DNA from: Alcaligenaceae bacterium
GTDB taxonomy: Bacteria; Pseudomonadota; Gammaproteobacteria; Burkholderiales; Burkholderiaceae_B
Length of the DNA stretch: 64,000 nucleotides
Assembly (NCBI GenBank): GCA_013416435.1
Contig: JACCEN010000001.1
Coordinates: forward strand, 1-64,000
Reading direction: 5' to 3'
The notes under the pieces were generated by a model. That model did no database searches, was not told where the DNA came from, and saw only the letters and a list, made by a program, of their open reading frames with translations. Below are positions 1 through 7,853 of this stretch, one piece after another; the stretch's first letter is position 1, and every line of letters begins with the position of its first letter. The position numbers and the translations under genes were made by a program.

Positions 1-269
1 GTGTCAAATCGGGGCTGACTTTATTTCCTTCAACCCCCTTGCGCTGCAACTCATCCGCAACACAAGGCACCGGCCTTGCCGCCGCACGACCTCGCGGTCT
101 TGCTGCCCACTGCCGACTAGGGAAAACCCTAGATGCCCGTCAGCGAGGAAACGAACTATAGCATCAATTCTCCACACCGCGCAAGTCATACTGTCATCAA
201 AAGCAGGTAAGCATTCAATGAATCGGGTAAACCCTTGATTGGTAAGGGATCCGATCCGAGCTTGATGAG
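1..269. other. Intergenic stretch at the left edge
   Basis: I see no supported gene here. A 61-codon open frame on the minus strand (4-189) has no recognisable motif and no good ribosome site. The one notable feature is the short palindrome at 117-132, listed separately. The gene upstream lies outside the window. Confidence 0.5.
117..132. promoter_or_regulatory. Palindrome CTAGGG-AAAA-CCCTAG, possible operator
   Basis: Perfect 6-bp arms flank four A residues. A closely related palindrome (TAGGG-GTTAA-CCCTA) lies at 7205-7219, upstream of tctB. Two like motifs in non-coding DNA suggest a regulator binding site, but the regulator is unknown and chance cannot be excluded. Confidence 0.35.
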
Positions 270-369
270 GGGGTCAGACCCCGTGCGGGGTCTGACCCCG
301 GGATGATCCCCCGGGATGATCCCGGGGCGGCGAGTGGTTGGGGTCAGACCCTGTTCGGGGTCTGACCCC
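270..369. repeat. Two 30-bp palindromic elements downstream of the Lrp gene
   Basis: Element one is 270-299 (centre GTGC). Element two is 340-369 (left arm ends CCCT, centre region GTTC). Between them is a GC-rich segment with two copies of GGGATGATCCC, itself palindromic and perhaps a relic of another element. Element two ends 4 bp from the stop codon of the Lrp-family gene at 374. Confidence 0.9.
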
Positions 370-373
370 TTCG

Positions 374-850
374 TTAAATCAGGAGTTCGGTCGTTTCCTT
401 GATCCGTTGCAGCGTGAAGCTCGAGCGCATGTCCACGACCGCGGGGTGCTGCATGAGCTTGTCCATGGCAAAGCGCGAGAATTCGGCCAGGTCTCTTACT
501 TGCACTCTTAGCAGGTAATCCATGTCGCCCGACATCGCATAGCATTCGACGACTTCCGGCCAGGTCTGCACATCCCTGGCAAAGTCCGATACCGGCGCGT
601 GCGTAGAGCGGAAGACCTTGTTCAAGCGGATGGTGACGTAGGCCAGCAGCTTGAGGCCCACTTTATCGGGATTCACCAGCGCCACATAGCTTTCTATATA
701 GCCTTCCTCTTCCAGGCGCCGGACTCGCCTCAGGCAAGGACTGGGAGACAGTGATACGCGGTCGGCGAGATCCTGATTACTGATGCGGCCATTGCGTTGC
801 AATTCCATCAGAATACGACGGTCTATTTTATCCAGGTCATTTTGAGACAT
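374..850 (-). CDS. Lrp/AsnC family transcriptional regulator
   Basis: 158 residues, the usual size for this family. The N-terminal winged helix (about residues 5-60) includes LDKIDRRILMELQRNGRIS and a recognition region rich in SPSPCLRRVRRLEEEGYI. The C-terminal RAM ligand-binding half follows, including the MSGDMDYLLRVQVRD segment typical of the family. Lrp-type proteins bind DNA as oligomers and often sense amino acids. The gene is divergent from 4-hydroxyphenylpyruvate dioxygenase across about 250 bp, so control of tyrosine degradation by this protein is a reasonable inference, not shown directly. The start at 850 is the first Met before the conserved region. Confidence 0.93.
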   Translation of the reverse strand: MSQNDLDKIDRRILMELQRNGRISNQDLADRVSLSPSPCLRRVRRLEEEGYIESYVALVNPDKVGLKLLAYVTIRLNKVFRSTHAPVSDFARDVQTWPEVVECYAMSGDMDYLLRVQVRDLAEFSRFAMDKLMQHPAVVDMRSSFTLQRIKETTELLI

Positions 851-1049
851 AAACCACCATGAGATATTTTTTCTTAAGCAGATTATTGCTCAATAAGGGC
901 ATTTTCGGGGCATCTTGGCAATCCGCTGCCCGCATTTTTTCTTAGAATTTCTTTTTACTCACGGGGTTGGCCACCCTGATGGAAATCAACGGGGTACACC
1001 CCAGCGGTAATCGGAATAAGCTGGGGTAAGACCCCGCTGGTAATTAGCA

Positions 1050-1079
1050 GGGGTCAGACCCCGTACGGGGTCTGACCCC
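1050..1079. repeat. 30-bp palindromic element in the hppD leader
   Basis: Perfect palindrome with centre GTAC. It ends 9 bp before the AAGGAG ribosome site of hppD, unusual because most copies follow genes rather than precede them. A degenerate half-copy (GGGGTAAGACCCC, about 1022-1034) lies just upstream. If transcribed it would form a very stable hairpin in the mRNA leader. Confidence 0.9.
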
Positions 1080-1102
1080 TATATATTCAAGGAGCATGGA
1101 CA

Positions 1103-2215
1103 ATGGCACACAATTTTCAGGAATGGGACAACCCCATGGGCACGGCGGGTTTCGAGTTCATCGAGTACACCGCGCCCGATCCGGTGGCACTGGGCAAGGT
1201 ATTCGAAACGCTGGGCTTCAAGGCGATCGCCCGCCATCGCAACAAGAACGTGACCCTGTATCGGCAAGGTGGAATCAACTTCCTGATCAACGCCGAGCCC
1301 GACTCGTTCGCGCAGCGTTTCGCCCGCCTGCATGGGCCCTCGATCTGTGCCATTGCCTTTCGCGTTCAGGATGCCGCCAAAGCCTACAAGCGCGCACTGG
1401 AATTGGGCGCCTGGGGGTTTGACTCGGGCAGCGGCCCGATGGAGCTGAACATTCCTGCCATCAAAGGCATAGGGGACTCACTGATCTATCTAGTCGACCG
1501 CTGGAATGGCAAAGAAGGACACGGAGGAATCGGCGACATCAGCATCTACGACGTCGACTTCAAGCCCATCGACCCCTCCACCGCAAACGAAGACGTCGCG
1601 CACAAGGGAGCGGGGCTGACGCTGGTCGATCACCTTACACATAATGTACACAAAGGCCGCATGGGCGAGTGGGCGGAGTTCTATGAACGCCTGTTCAATT
1701 TCCGTGAAATCCGCTACTTTGATATCGAAGGGAAGGTTACGGGCGTGAAGTCCAAAGCCATGACTTCGCCTTGCGGCACGATCCGGATTCCGATCAATGA
1801 AGAAGGCACCGAGGAAAAAGGCCAGATTCAAGAGTACCTGGACCTCTATCGAGGCGAAGGCATCCAGCATATTGCGCTGGCGACGGACAATATCTATGAA
1901 ACGGTGGAACGGCTCAGGACCTCAGGCCTTCAGTTCCTGGATACGCCGGATACCTATTATGAGTTGCTGGACCGCCGCCTGCCCAATCATGGCGAAGACG
2001 TCGAGCGCCTGCGGAAGAACAAGATATTGCTGGACGGCGCGGCCGGGGGCGGACTGCTGCTGCAGATCTTCACCGAAAACCAGATCGGCCCCATCTTCTT
2101 CGAGATCATCCAGCGCAAGGGCAATGACGGCTTCGGCGAAGGCAACTTCAAGGCGCTGTTCGAGTCCATCGAACTGGATCAGATGCGCCGCGGCGTACTG
2201 AAGTCTGTCGACTAA
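1103..2215 (+). CDS. hppD: 4-hydroxyphenylpyruvate dioxygenase
   Basis: 370 residues, the normal length of the bacterial enzyme. It converts 4-hydroxyphenylpyruvate to homogentisate in the cytoplasm, the second step of tyrosine degradation. The expected non-haem iron ligands are visible: His of DHLTHNV (about residue 177), His of GIQHIAL (about 256) and Glu of FFEIIQRKG (about 334). The C-terminal [15 protein letters not shown] motif is also typical. The start follows AAGGAG at 1089-1094 with 8-bp spacing. It is divergent from the Lrp-type regulator. The homogentisate dioxygenase gene is not in the window. Confidence 0.96.
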   Translation: MAHNFQEWDNPMGTAGFEFIEYTAPDPVALGKVFETLGFKAIARHRNKNVTLYRQGGINFLINAEPDSFAQRFARLHGPSICAIAFRVQDAAKAYKRALELGAWGFDSGSGPMELNIPAIKGIGDSLIYLVDRWNGKEGHGGIGDISIYDVDFKPIDPSTANEDVAHKGAGLTLVDHLTHNVHKGRMGEWAEFYERLFNFREIRYFDIEGKVTGVKSKAMTSPCGTIRIPINEEGTEEKGQIQEYLDLYRGEGIQHIALATDNIYETVERLRTSGLQFLDTPDTYYELLDRRLPNHGEDVERLRKNKILLDGAAGGGLLLQIFTENQIGPIFFEIIQRKGNDGFGEGNFKALFESIELDQMRRGVLKSVD

Positions 2216-2233
2216 TCGCAACATGAGCCCGAT

Positions 2234-2259
2234 TCTCCGGCCGCGGCGCCGGCCGGAGA
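2234..2259. terminator. GC-rich hairpin after hppD
   Basis: Ten-bp perfect arms (TCTCCGGCCG and its complement) around a 6-bp loop, 18 bp after the hppD stop. There is no T-run, so this would be a factor-assisted terminator or RNA-stability hairpin rather than a classical intrinsic terminator. Confidence 0.45.
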
Positions 2260-2314
2260 GGCAGGCTTCCCTGCAAACAGCTAGAATTCCAAGCGTCATA
2301 GTAAGGAAAGTGGG

Positions 2315-3271
2315 ATGCTTGCGTATCTGTTAGCGCTCGCCAAGCGCAGTTGGCGGTTGTTCGTCACGGTAACCAAAGTCATGCTACCCGTGATGGTCAT
2401 CGTGAAAATCGCCGACGTTTTCGGCCTGGTTGAATTAGCAGGGCGGTTGATCGCGCCGGCCATGGCCTTGCTGCACTTGCCGCCGGAAGCCGGCATCATC
2501 TGGGCCACCACGCTTCTTACAGGCATCTACGGCGGCATCGCCACTCTCAGCAGCCTGCCTTCCCCGCCCGACATGAGCATTGCTCAGGTCAGCGCGCTAT
2601 GCGCCATGATGCTGTTCGCCCATTCCATTCCGGTAGAGCAGGCCATCGTCCGCCGTGCGGGCGCCGGATTCGGAATCACCGCCGCCTTGCGCATCGGCAC
2701 CGCGATTTTCTACGGCGCCCTGGTCTCATGGGCCTGCCACTTGACGGGCGCCCTGTCCGAGCCGTTGTCCTTCGACTGGTTGCGCGGCTCCGAAGTCATC
2801 GCCGCTGACGCCGGCTCGCCCTTCATCGGCTGGATACAGTCCACGGCATTCTCTCTGGGCCTGACCTTGTGCATCATCTTCGCACTGGTGGTCGCACTGG
2901 ACCTGCTCGAACGCCTCGGCATCATCCGCCGCTTTACCCGATTGATGACGCCGGTGCTGCGCGTATCCGGACTCAATGCGGATGTTGCCCCCGTCACGAC
3001 GGTGGGCGTCCTGCTTGGCCTTACCTATGGCGGCGCCCTCATCATTGAAGAAGCCGAAAAGCAGAACTTCCCGGCACGCACGCGCTTCCTGGCATTGTCC
3101 TGGCTTTCGCTGTCGCACTCTTTGATTGAAGATACGCTGCTGTTGCTGGCGCTGGGCGCCGACATATGGATCGTCCTGGTCGGCCGTGTCGTGCTTACGC
3201 TGATCATCGTGGCGACACTTGCCCGGCTGACGAACCGGGGTGGCTGGCGGACCGTCCCGGCCGGGATCTGA
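2315..3271 (+). CDS. Nucleoside-recognition (gate) domain membrane protein
   Basis: 318 residues with about eight hydrophobic segments and little soluble sequence. The layout matches the nucleoside-recognition/gate domain family: two similar halves, the first with IWATTLLTGIYGGIATLSSL and the second with VTTVGVLLGLTYGGALI. The glycine-rich turn after an alternating hydrophobic stretch is the family hallmark. Members are inner-membrane proteins of mostly unknown substrate; some relate to spore maturation or nucleoside transport proteins. The start at 2315 follows AAGGAAAGTGGG. Palindromic repeats begin 16 bp after its stop. I am confident of the family but not of a substrate. Confidence 0.8.
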   Translation: MLAYLLALAKRSWRLFVTVTKVMLPVMVIVKIADVFGLVELAGRLIAPAMALLHLPPEAGIIWATTLLTGIYGGIATLSSLPSPPDMSIAQVSALCAMMLFAHSIPVEQAIVRRAGAGFGITAALRIGTAIFYGALVSWACHLTGALSEPLSFDWLRGSEVIAADAGSPFIGWIQSTAFSLGLTLCIIFALVVALDLLERLGIIRRFTRLMTPVLRVSGLNADVAPVTTVGVLLGLTYGGALIIEEAEKQNFPARTRFLALSWLSLSHSLIEDTLLLLALGADIWIVLVGRVVLTLIIVATLARLTNRGGWRTVPAGI

Positions 3272-3286
3272 GCCCCAGCACGTATT

Positions 3287-3430
3287 GGGGTCAGACCCCA
3301 TACGGGTTTGACCCCTTGAGCAAGACCGTTCGTGTTTTTTGGGGGTCAGACCCCGTACGGGGTCTGACCCCGAACAGAGTCTGCCTCCCCTTGCACGGGT
3401 CGAATCAGACGCCACCCGGGGTCTGACCCC
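3287..3430. repeat. Three palindromic elements between converging genes
   Basis: Element 3287-3315 is 29 bp with a slightly eroded right arm. Element 3342-3371 is a perfect 30-mer with centre GTAC, directly after a T6 run. A third, degenerate copy (about 3398-3430) retains a perfect right half and contains the final codons of msrA. The cluster fills the space between the nucleoside-recognition gene and msrA. Confidence 0.88.
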
Positions 3431-3950
3431 GCAGCAAATGCGCGTACTGTTTGCGGAACTTCGCAAGCTTGGGGGAGATCACCGCCTGGCAATAGCCTTG
3501 GTAGGGGTTACGCGCAAAATAATCATGGTGATAGTCTTCGGCGGGCCAGAAGGTTTCGGCACCCAGCAGCCGCGTGACGATGGCCTGGCCGGTTTCGGCC
3601 TGCAGTTCCTTGATCAGCGACTCGGCGACTTCCCGCTGCGCCGGCGACTGGCAAAAAATGGCGGACGCATATTGCGGGCCCACGTCGGCGCCCTGGCGAT
3701 CCAAGGTCGTGGGATCGTGGCTGGCAAAGAAAACGCGCAGCACCGTTGCGTAATCGATGACCTGCGGATCGAACTCCACGCGGACGACTTCGATATGCCC
3801 CGTAGTCTTGGTGCAGACTTGCTCGTAGCTTGGGTTGTCGACATGCCCGCCGGCATACCCCGGCGTAACGCCCTCGACGCCGTGCAGAGCCTTGAAAATA
3901 GGCTCGATACACCAAAAACACCCACCGCCCAGTATCGCTATTTCCGTCAT
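3405..3950 (-). CDS. msrA: Peptide-methionine (S)-S-oxide reductase MsrA
   Basis: 181 residues. It reduces methionine-S-sulfoxide in oxidised proteins and free methionine. The catalytic motif GGCFWCIEP sits at residues 8-17 with the nucleophilic Cys in its first half, followed by the family signatures GYAGGH, TGHIEVV and FFASHDPTTLDRQG. The conserved body ends near KQYAHLL; the last residues, RGQTPGGV, and the TGA stop are encoded by a palindromic repeat. The original stop has apparently been replaced by the one in the element. A c-type cytochrome gene lies 9 bp upstream on the same strand, so the two may be co-transcribed. Confidence 0.96.
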   Translation of the reverse strand: MTEIAILGGGCFWCIEPIFKALHGVEGVTPGYAGGHVDNPSYEQVCTKTTGHIEVVRVEFDPQVIDYATVLRVFFASHDPTTLDRQGADVGPQYASAIFCQSPAQREVAESLIKELQAETGQAIVTRLLGAETFWPAEDYHHDYFARNPYQGYCQAVISPKLAKFRKQYAHLLRGQTPGGV

Positions 3951-3959
3951 GATGCCTTC

Positions 3960-4310
3960 CTATTCGATTTTTGCGGCCGGCGTTTCAGCCAGCGAAAGTA
4001 TCCATGCCGCAAGCAGCTGCGCATTGGCCGGGCTGACTTGCGGCTGAGCCGGCATCGGAACCGCGCCCCAACGCCCCCGACCTCCCCGGATGATGGCATT
4101 GGCCAGATACGGCACCGCGCCTTCCTGGCCCGCGAATCTTTCGGCGATGACGACAAAAGACGGGCCGACCCGCTTCTTGTCCACCTGATGACAGGCCATG
4201 CAATTGCTGGCCTGGGCCAGCGCCAAGCCGGTGGTGGACTGCCCCTGCGCGGCGCCGGCACAAAGAAAACCGGCGACGCCAAACAAAACGATACGAAAAA
4301 CCGAATGCAT
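3960..4310 (-). CDS. Small class I c-type cytochrome
   Basis: 116 residues. A signal peptide (about residues 1-23, ending AAQG) precedes a single CMACH haem-binding motif near residue 37. The likely distal Met ligand lies in the GAVPMPAQPQVS segment, as in cytochrome c551/c5 types. The mature protein of about 90 residues is the usual size. It would be periplasmic and transfer electrons to an oxidase or other partner; the partner is not indicated. The gene is 9 bp upstream of msrA on the same strand, suggesting one transcript. Confidence 0.9.
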   Translation of the reverse strand: MHSVFRIVLFGVAGFLCAGAAQGQSTTGLALAQASNCMACHQVDKKRVGPSFVVIAERFAGQEGAVPYLANAIIRGGRGRWGAVPMPAQPQVSPANAQLLAAWILSLAETPAAKIE

Positions 4311-4499
4311 AAATCAACCCGTTGATCAACATAACGCCGGCATCGCCGGGAAGAAACCCTGGATAATCCGGTGAACCTTTCAGCGCTTCCCCGTGCCCGC
4401 TGTCAAGGTCCTAGTGTACTGTTTGGTCAATTCGAAGCAAACAGCACACCGGGGCGTATCGGGTATTATCGACGATGTTCCGTAGAGACGACACTTCAC

Positions 4500-5291
4500 A
4501 TGCTTCACTACCCTCAAATCGATCCTGTAGCATTTCAAATCGGACCCATCGCCGTGCATTGGTATGGGCTGATGTACCTCATTGGCTTCAGCCTGGTCTG
4601 GGTATTCGGACGTTGGCGCATCAAGCAGGGGCTGTCCGACCTTACGTTGCGCGACCTGGAGGACCTGATTTTCTACAGCGTGCTCGGTGTCGTCGCCGGC
4701 GGCAGATTGGGATATGTCCTGTTCTACAAGCCATCCGAATACTTGTCCGATCCCATCCAGGTCCTGTATTTATGGCAGGGCGGCATGTCTTTCCATGGCG
4801 GGCTGATCGGCGTCATCGTGGTATTGCTTCTCTTCGCGCGGCAGCGCGGACGCAGCTTGCTGGAGATCGGCGATTTCATCGCGCCACTGATCCCGCTTGG
4901 CCTGGCCGCCGGCCGCCTTGGGAACTTCATCAACGGAGAACTCTGGGGCAGGCCGACACAGGTGCCATGGGGCATGGTCTTCCCGCAGGCCGGCGACAGC
5001 CTTGCCAGACACCCTTCGCAACTGTACGAGATGGCGCTGGAAGGTTTCGTGCTGTTCGCGCTTTTATGGTGGTTCGCCCGCAAGCCGCGCCCCACGGGGC
5101 AAATAAGCGCCCTCTTCCTGATGGGCTACGGCGTATTCCGCTTCATGGTGGAATACACTCGCGAGCCCGATTATTACCTGGGGCTGCTGGCGGGCGGATT
5201 GTCAATGGGTCAATTGCTTTCTGTGCCCATGATCGTGGCGGGTCTGATCATTTTTGCTCTGAGCGCAAGAAAATCGACCCACGCACCGTAA
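4500..5291 (+). CDS. lgt: Prolipoprotein diacylglyceryl transferase
   Basis: 263 residues from the chosen ATG. An upstream in-frame start would add 43 residues unlike the family. It transfers diacylglycerol from phosphatidylglycerol to the lipobox Cys of prolipoproteins, an inner-membrane step required for lipoproteins such as Pal in this window. Family motifs: the start [16 protein letters not shown], the [11 protein letters not shown] segment, GGRLGYV, and the Lgt signature around [16 protein letters not shown], with Arg and Asn positions conserved. About seven membrane segments. Its 3' end overlaps the converging SIMPL-domain gene by 44 bp. Confidence 0.96.
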   Translation: MLHYPQIDPVAFQIGPIAVHWYGLMYLIGFSLVWVFGRWRIKQGLSDLTLRDLEDLIFYSVLGVVAGGRLGYVLFYKPSEYLSDPIQVLYLWQGGMSFHGGLIGVIVVLLLFARQRGRSLLEIGDFIAPLIPLGLAAGRLGNFINGELWGRPTQVPWGMVFPQAGDSLARHPSQLYEMALEGFVLFALLWWFARKPRPTGQISALFLMGYGVFRFMVEYTREPDYYLGLLAGGLSMGQLLSVPMIVAGLIIFALSARKSTHAP

Positions 5292-6018
5292 CCGTGATGC
5301 GCTCGGTGCCCCCTTCGAGAGGCACCGCCGACGCATCCGCAGCCTTGGCCATCATCATCGCCCGGGGCGCGGCCTCGAAGCGGGTTCCGGCCCCGCCAAG
5401 GTTGATTTCCTTGATCTCGTAGCCCGTATAGCCAAAGGCCGATGCAAGCGCCTGCGCCCGGTCGCGGAACGCCTGTGCGGCGCTTTCCAGCAGTGCCTCT
5501 TCTTGTTTAGCGCGCGCTTCCGGAGAAACCGAGAACGACAGATTGGCAATGGGCATCTGGTCGGCAAATTTGGCGGCGAGCTCGGATGCAGCGGTGAAAT
5601 CGCCGGACTGCAGCAGGATTTCGCCGCGCCCCCGCCAGTTCGATATCTGACCGTCCTTATCGTTCATGGGCCAGATGTTGTAGTTGCCCGTGCTGACCTT
5701 GATGCCCTGGTGCCCCTTCGCCTGCGCCATGACCTTGTCCATGACCTTGGCGAGTGCAGCGGCCACGGCGGCCTGCGACGACTCGCTGACTTCGGACGCC
5801 AAAGTGATTCTTACCGTGTCATGCGCAAGTTCCGCCGCCGCTTCGGCTTGCAGGCTGGCCTGCGGCCAGATCTCGTGATGGGCGAAACGCTTATGGCTGT
5901 CCGTGCCCGGCGGAACTTGCGCCGCGGCGGAATATGAAGCGGCAAGTGCCGCAGCGCCCATGATTGCTGCCAACAAACGTTTACGTTTCTGTACGGAAAG
6001 ATGCATGCGGCTACCCAT
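5248..6018 (-). CDS. SIMPL-domain (DUF541) periplasmic protein
   Basis: About 256 residues from the ATG at 6018; a Met four codons later is possible. A signal peptide ([20 protein letters not shown]... to SAAAQ) is followed by the SIMPL/DUF541 domain: an alternating beta-rich protein with [12 protein letters not shown], a repeated [15 protein letters not shown] helix and a C-terminal [11 protein letters not shown] strand. Family members are periplasmic or outer-membrane associated, with roles proposed in oxidative stress, but no defined reaction. The start lies just after the 6S RNA terminator with no clear ribosome site. The 3' end overlaps lgt tail to tail. Confidence 0.85.
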   Translation of the reverse strand: MGSRMHLSVQKRKRLLAAIMGAAALAASYSAAAQVPPGTDSHKRFAHHEIWPQASLQAEAAAELAHDTVRITLASEVSESSQAAVAAALAKVMDKVMAQAKGHQGIKVSTGNYNIWPMNDKDGQISNWRGRGEILLQSGDFTAASELAAKFADQMPIANLSFSVSPEARAKQEEALLESAAQAFRDRAQALASAFGYTGYEIKEINLGGAGTRFEAAPRAMMMAKAADASAVPLEGGTERITVTVRGSIFLRSEQK

Positions 6019-6020
6019 AA

Positions 6021-6050
6021 AAGGAAAAGCTCGTCCGTAGGACGAGCTTT
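6021..6050 (-). terminator. Intrinsic terminator of the 6S RNA gene
   Basis: Perfect 11-bp arms (AAAGCTCGTCC and its complement) around a 3-nt loop. On the minus strand it is followed by TTTTCCTT. It lies directly downstream of the 6S RNA and upstream of the SIMPL-domain gene, which separates the two transcripts. Confidence 0.85.
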
Positions 6051-6054
6051 GGAT

Positions 6055-6240
6055 TATTGCCCCGCCTGTGCCGTCAAGGCCGGCATCCCGGAACCTGAGG
6101 TTCAAGGTGGTCGCCTTCAGCCAAGCTTCGGGTTCTCCAATTAAGGAGATCACTCCCACTTGTCAATCCAGCAACCTAATGCCATAGCATTGGTTCAAGG
6201 AATATTGGCCGAGTCACGAACACGGCAGGGACTAACTGTT
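6055..6240 (-). ncRNA. ssrS: 6S RNA
   Basis: About 185 nt on the minus strand, directly downstream of zapA, the classical 6S position. Recognisable conserved pieces read on the minus strand: GGCCAATATTCC, matching the 5' side of the central bulge region; ATCTCCTTAATTGGAGAACCC in the middle; and GACCACCTTGAACC followed by GGTTC on the 3' side. The outer ends (CCCTGCCGTG and CACAGGCGGG) can pair to close the rod. 6S RNA mimics an open promoter and sequesters sigma-70 RNA polymerase in stationary phase. Exact ends are estimated; the 5' end could be up to about 20-35 nt further upstream. Confidence 0.88.
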
Positions 6241-6290
6241 GAACACGCCTGGGCGTATCCGTGAAAACTGTGTGAACCTATAGTGTATAC

Positions 6291-6605
6291 CTAAGTCTGG
6301 CTCGATGTTTTCAGGCCGTCGACCTGGTCGAGCATTTCGTGCATGTCTTCAATTTTACGCTTGAAATCGCCGAGCGCAACATTGCTGAGTGGACCATCAG
6401 GCGCGCGCATGGTGAGAAGTTCGCCGGCGATCTGTATGGCAGCCATGACGGCGATGCGTTCATTGCTGGAAACCTTTCCGGAACCCTTGACGGCAAGCAT
6501 GCGCTGGTCGACATGGCGTACCGCGGCAAGCAGCGCCTCTTTTTCAGAGGGCAGGCAAGCCAGGGAATAATCGCGTCCCAAGATGGATACGTCGATGCGT
6601 TCCAT
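6291..6605 (-). CDS. zapA: Cell division protein ZapA
   Basis: 104 residues, normal for ZapA. It stabilises FtsZ protofilaments at the division site. The N-terminal MERIDVSILGRDYSLACLPSE strand region and the long C-terminal helix (about 60-100) that dimerises as a coiled coil are typical. The gene is followed by 6S RNA and preceded, 5 bp upstream, by a coiled-coil gene resembling ZapB, a standard pairing in proteobacteria. Confidence 0.95.
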   Translation of the reverse strand: MERIDVSILGRDYSLACLPSEKEALLAAVRHVDQRMLAVKGSGKVSSNERIAVMAAIQIAGELLTMRAPDGPLSNVALGDFKRKIEDMHEMLDQVDGLKTSSQT

Positions 6606-6610
6606 AACTG

Positions 6611-7048
6611 CTACTCCTGAGGCGCGCCGGGCAGGCGCATTAATATTGAATCAATCTGTTCGCGCGCCTTGGCGGCCACGACACGCAAGCGCGAGGAGTC
6701 GGCCTGGCTGACGGACAACTGCCCCTTGAGAGCCTCTGATTCGGCCTTGTAGCGTGACAGCTCGGCCTGCAGGCCGGCCTGCATCGCGTCGGATTCGGAC
6801 CTGGCTGCGGCCATGGCCGCCTGCGCTTCATCGCGCACGGACTGCAACTGCGCTTCGTGGTCGGCCATGCGCTCGGACGCGGAAGAATATTCGGCGTCGC
6901 GGCGCTGCAGTTCGTCGCGCAAGGCGTTGCGCTCTTGTTCGAGAGCGGTCAGGCGCGCCTGCTGCGCAGCGCGCTCGGACTGAAGCTGCCGCGCAAGCTG
7001 CACCAGTTGCCCGACACGGGCGGCGAGAAAATCGAGATCTTGCAACAT
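6611..7048 (-). CDS. ZapB-like coiled-coil division protein
   Basis: 145 residues, almost wholly predicted coiled coil, with regular heptads from LDFLAARVGQLVQLARQLQSERA through to RVVAAKAREQIDSILMRLPG. It lies 5 bp before zapA on the same strand. Small coiled-coil genes beside zapA in beta- and gammaproteobacteria belong to the ZapB/TIGR02449 type and are thought to bridge ZapA to the nucleoid or stabilise the Z-ring. The family assignment rests mainly on context and coiled-coil character, since such proteins diverge quickly. Confidence 0.75.
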   Translation of the reverse strand: MLQDLDFLAARVGQLVQLARQLQSERAAQQARLTALEQERNALRDELQRRDAEYSSASERMADHEAQLQSVRDEAQAAMAAARSESDAMQAGLQAELSRYKAESEALKGQLSVSQADSSRLRVVAAKAREQIDSILMRLPGAPQE

Positions 7049-7379
7049 GGGCGTTATCGTAAACCATCCAGCGACGATCTGGGTAGGGAAAAATAGCCAC
7101 TAATCATAACCTTTCACCCCTCTTTCCGTTACCTTTCAAAATTCTTTCAATTGCAGGAGTATGACGCGTCATTTACCCCTGGAATATGTAAAAAATGTGG
7201 ATTTTAGGGGTTAACCCTAGACAACTGAGGGGAAATCTGGGTTTTCAGCCCTCTTTTCGTCAATTACCATGCCTCACCTTTGATATGCGGGGTTCCGAAC
7301 CCTGCCGCACGGAAACCGTGGGCAGCGAACAGAAACCCGGCTTTCAGTTTCATCTTGCTGTCGGGGAGATTTCATCAAC
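7049..7379. promoter_or_regulatory. Leader and control region between the zap genes and tctBA
   Basis: About 330 bp without a gene. It holds the promoters for the leftward zap genes and the rightward tctBA operon. The palindrome TAGGG-GTTAA-CCCTA at 7205-7219 is a candidate operator and resembles the one at 117-132. A GGGGAG sequence about 12 bp before the tctB ATG is the likely ribosome site. I do not see a clear -35/-10 pair. Confidence 0.5.
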
Positions 7380-7841
7380 ATGCAGCTTAAAAACAAACAG
7401 GACTTCTGGTCCGGCATAATGTTCGTCGCCTTAGGCGTCGGATTCGCACTGGGCGCCACCAACTATTCCATGGGGACCGCTGCCCGCATGGGTCCGGGAT
7501 ACTTTCCTTTCTGGTTGGGCGTGCTTCTCGCTTTACTCGGGGCGATTGTCTCGCTGGGCGCCATGTCGCCCAAGGCTCAAGATACCGAAGTCGAACGCTT
7601 CGACTGGAAGATCGCCATCATCATCATCGGCTCAGTCGCACTGTGCGGCGTCGTCTTTGATTTCCTGGGCGTATACCTTTCGGTGTTCCTGCTGGTTTTC
7701 CTCAGCAGCATGGCCAGCCACCAGTTCAGCTGGAAAGTGGCAGCGCTCACCGGTTTCTTTCTCGTACTTTTTGTGTGGCTCGCCTTCGTCAAGGGGCTAG
7801 GCCTGATTTTCCCGCTGTGGCCCAGCTTCATCGGCAGTTAA
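7380..7841 (+). CDS. tctB: Tripartite tricarboxylate transporter, small membrane subunit TctB
   Basis: 153 residues with four hydrophobic segments, matching the small subunit of TTT-family secondary transporters. The first helix, DFWSGIMFVALGVGFALGAT, and the PGYFPFWLGVLLALLG segment are typical TctB features. TctB works with the large channel TctA and a periplasmic Bug/TctC protein to import carboxylates. The stop is 12 bp before the tctA ATG. No tctC is present in this operon, though Bug genes occur further right. Confidence 0.92.
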   Translation: MQLKNKQDFWSGIMFVALGVGFALGATNYSMGTAARMGPGYFPFWLGVLLALLGAIVSLGAMSPKAQDTEVERFDWKIAIIIIGSVALCGVVFDFLGVYLSVFLLVFLSSMASHQFSWKVAALTGFFLVLFVWLAFVKGLGLIFPLWPSFIGS

Positions 7842-7853
7842 GGAGCCTTGAAC

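Noticed and set aside
4-189. Short minus-strand frame at the left edge
   Set aside because: 61 codons, no motif, no ribosome site and no conserved neighbour.
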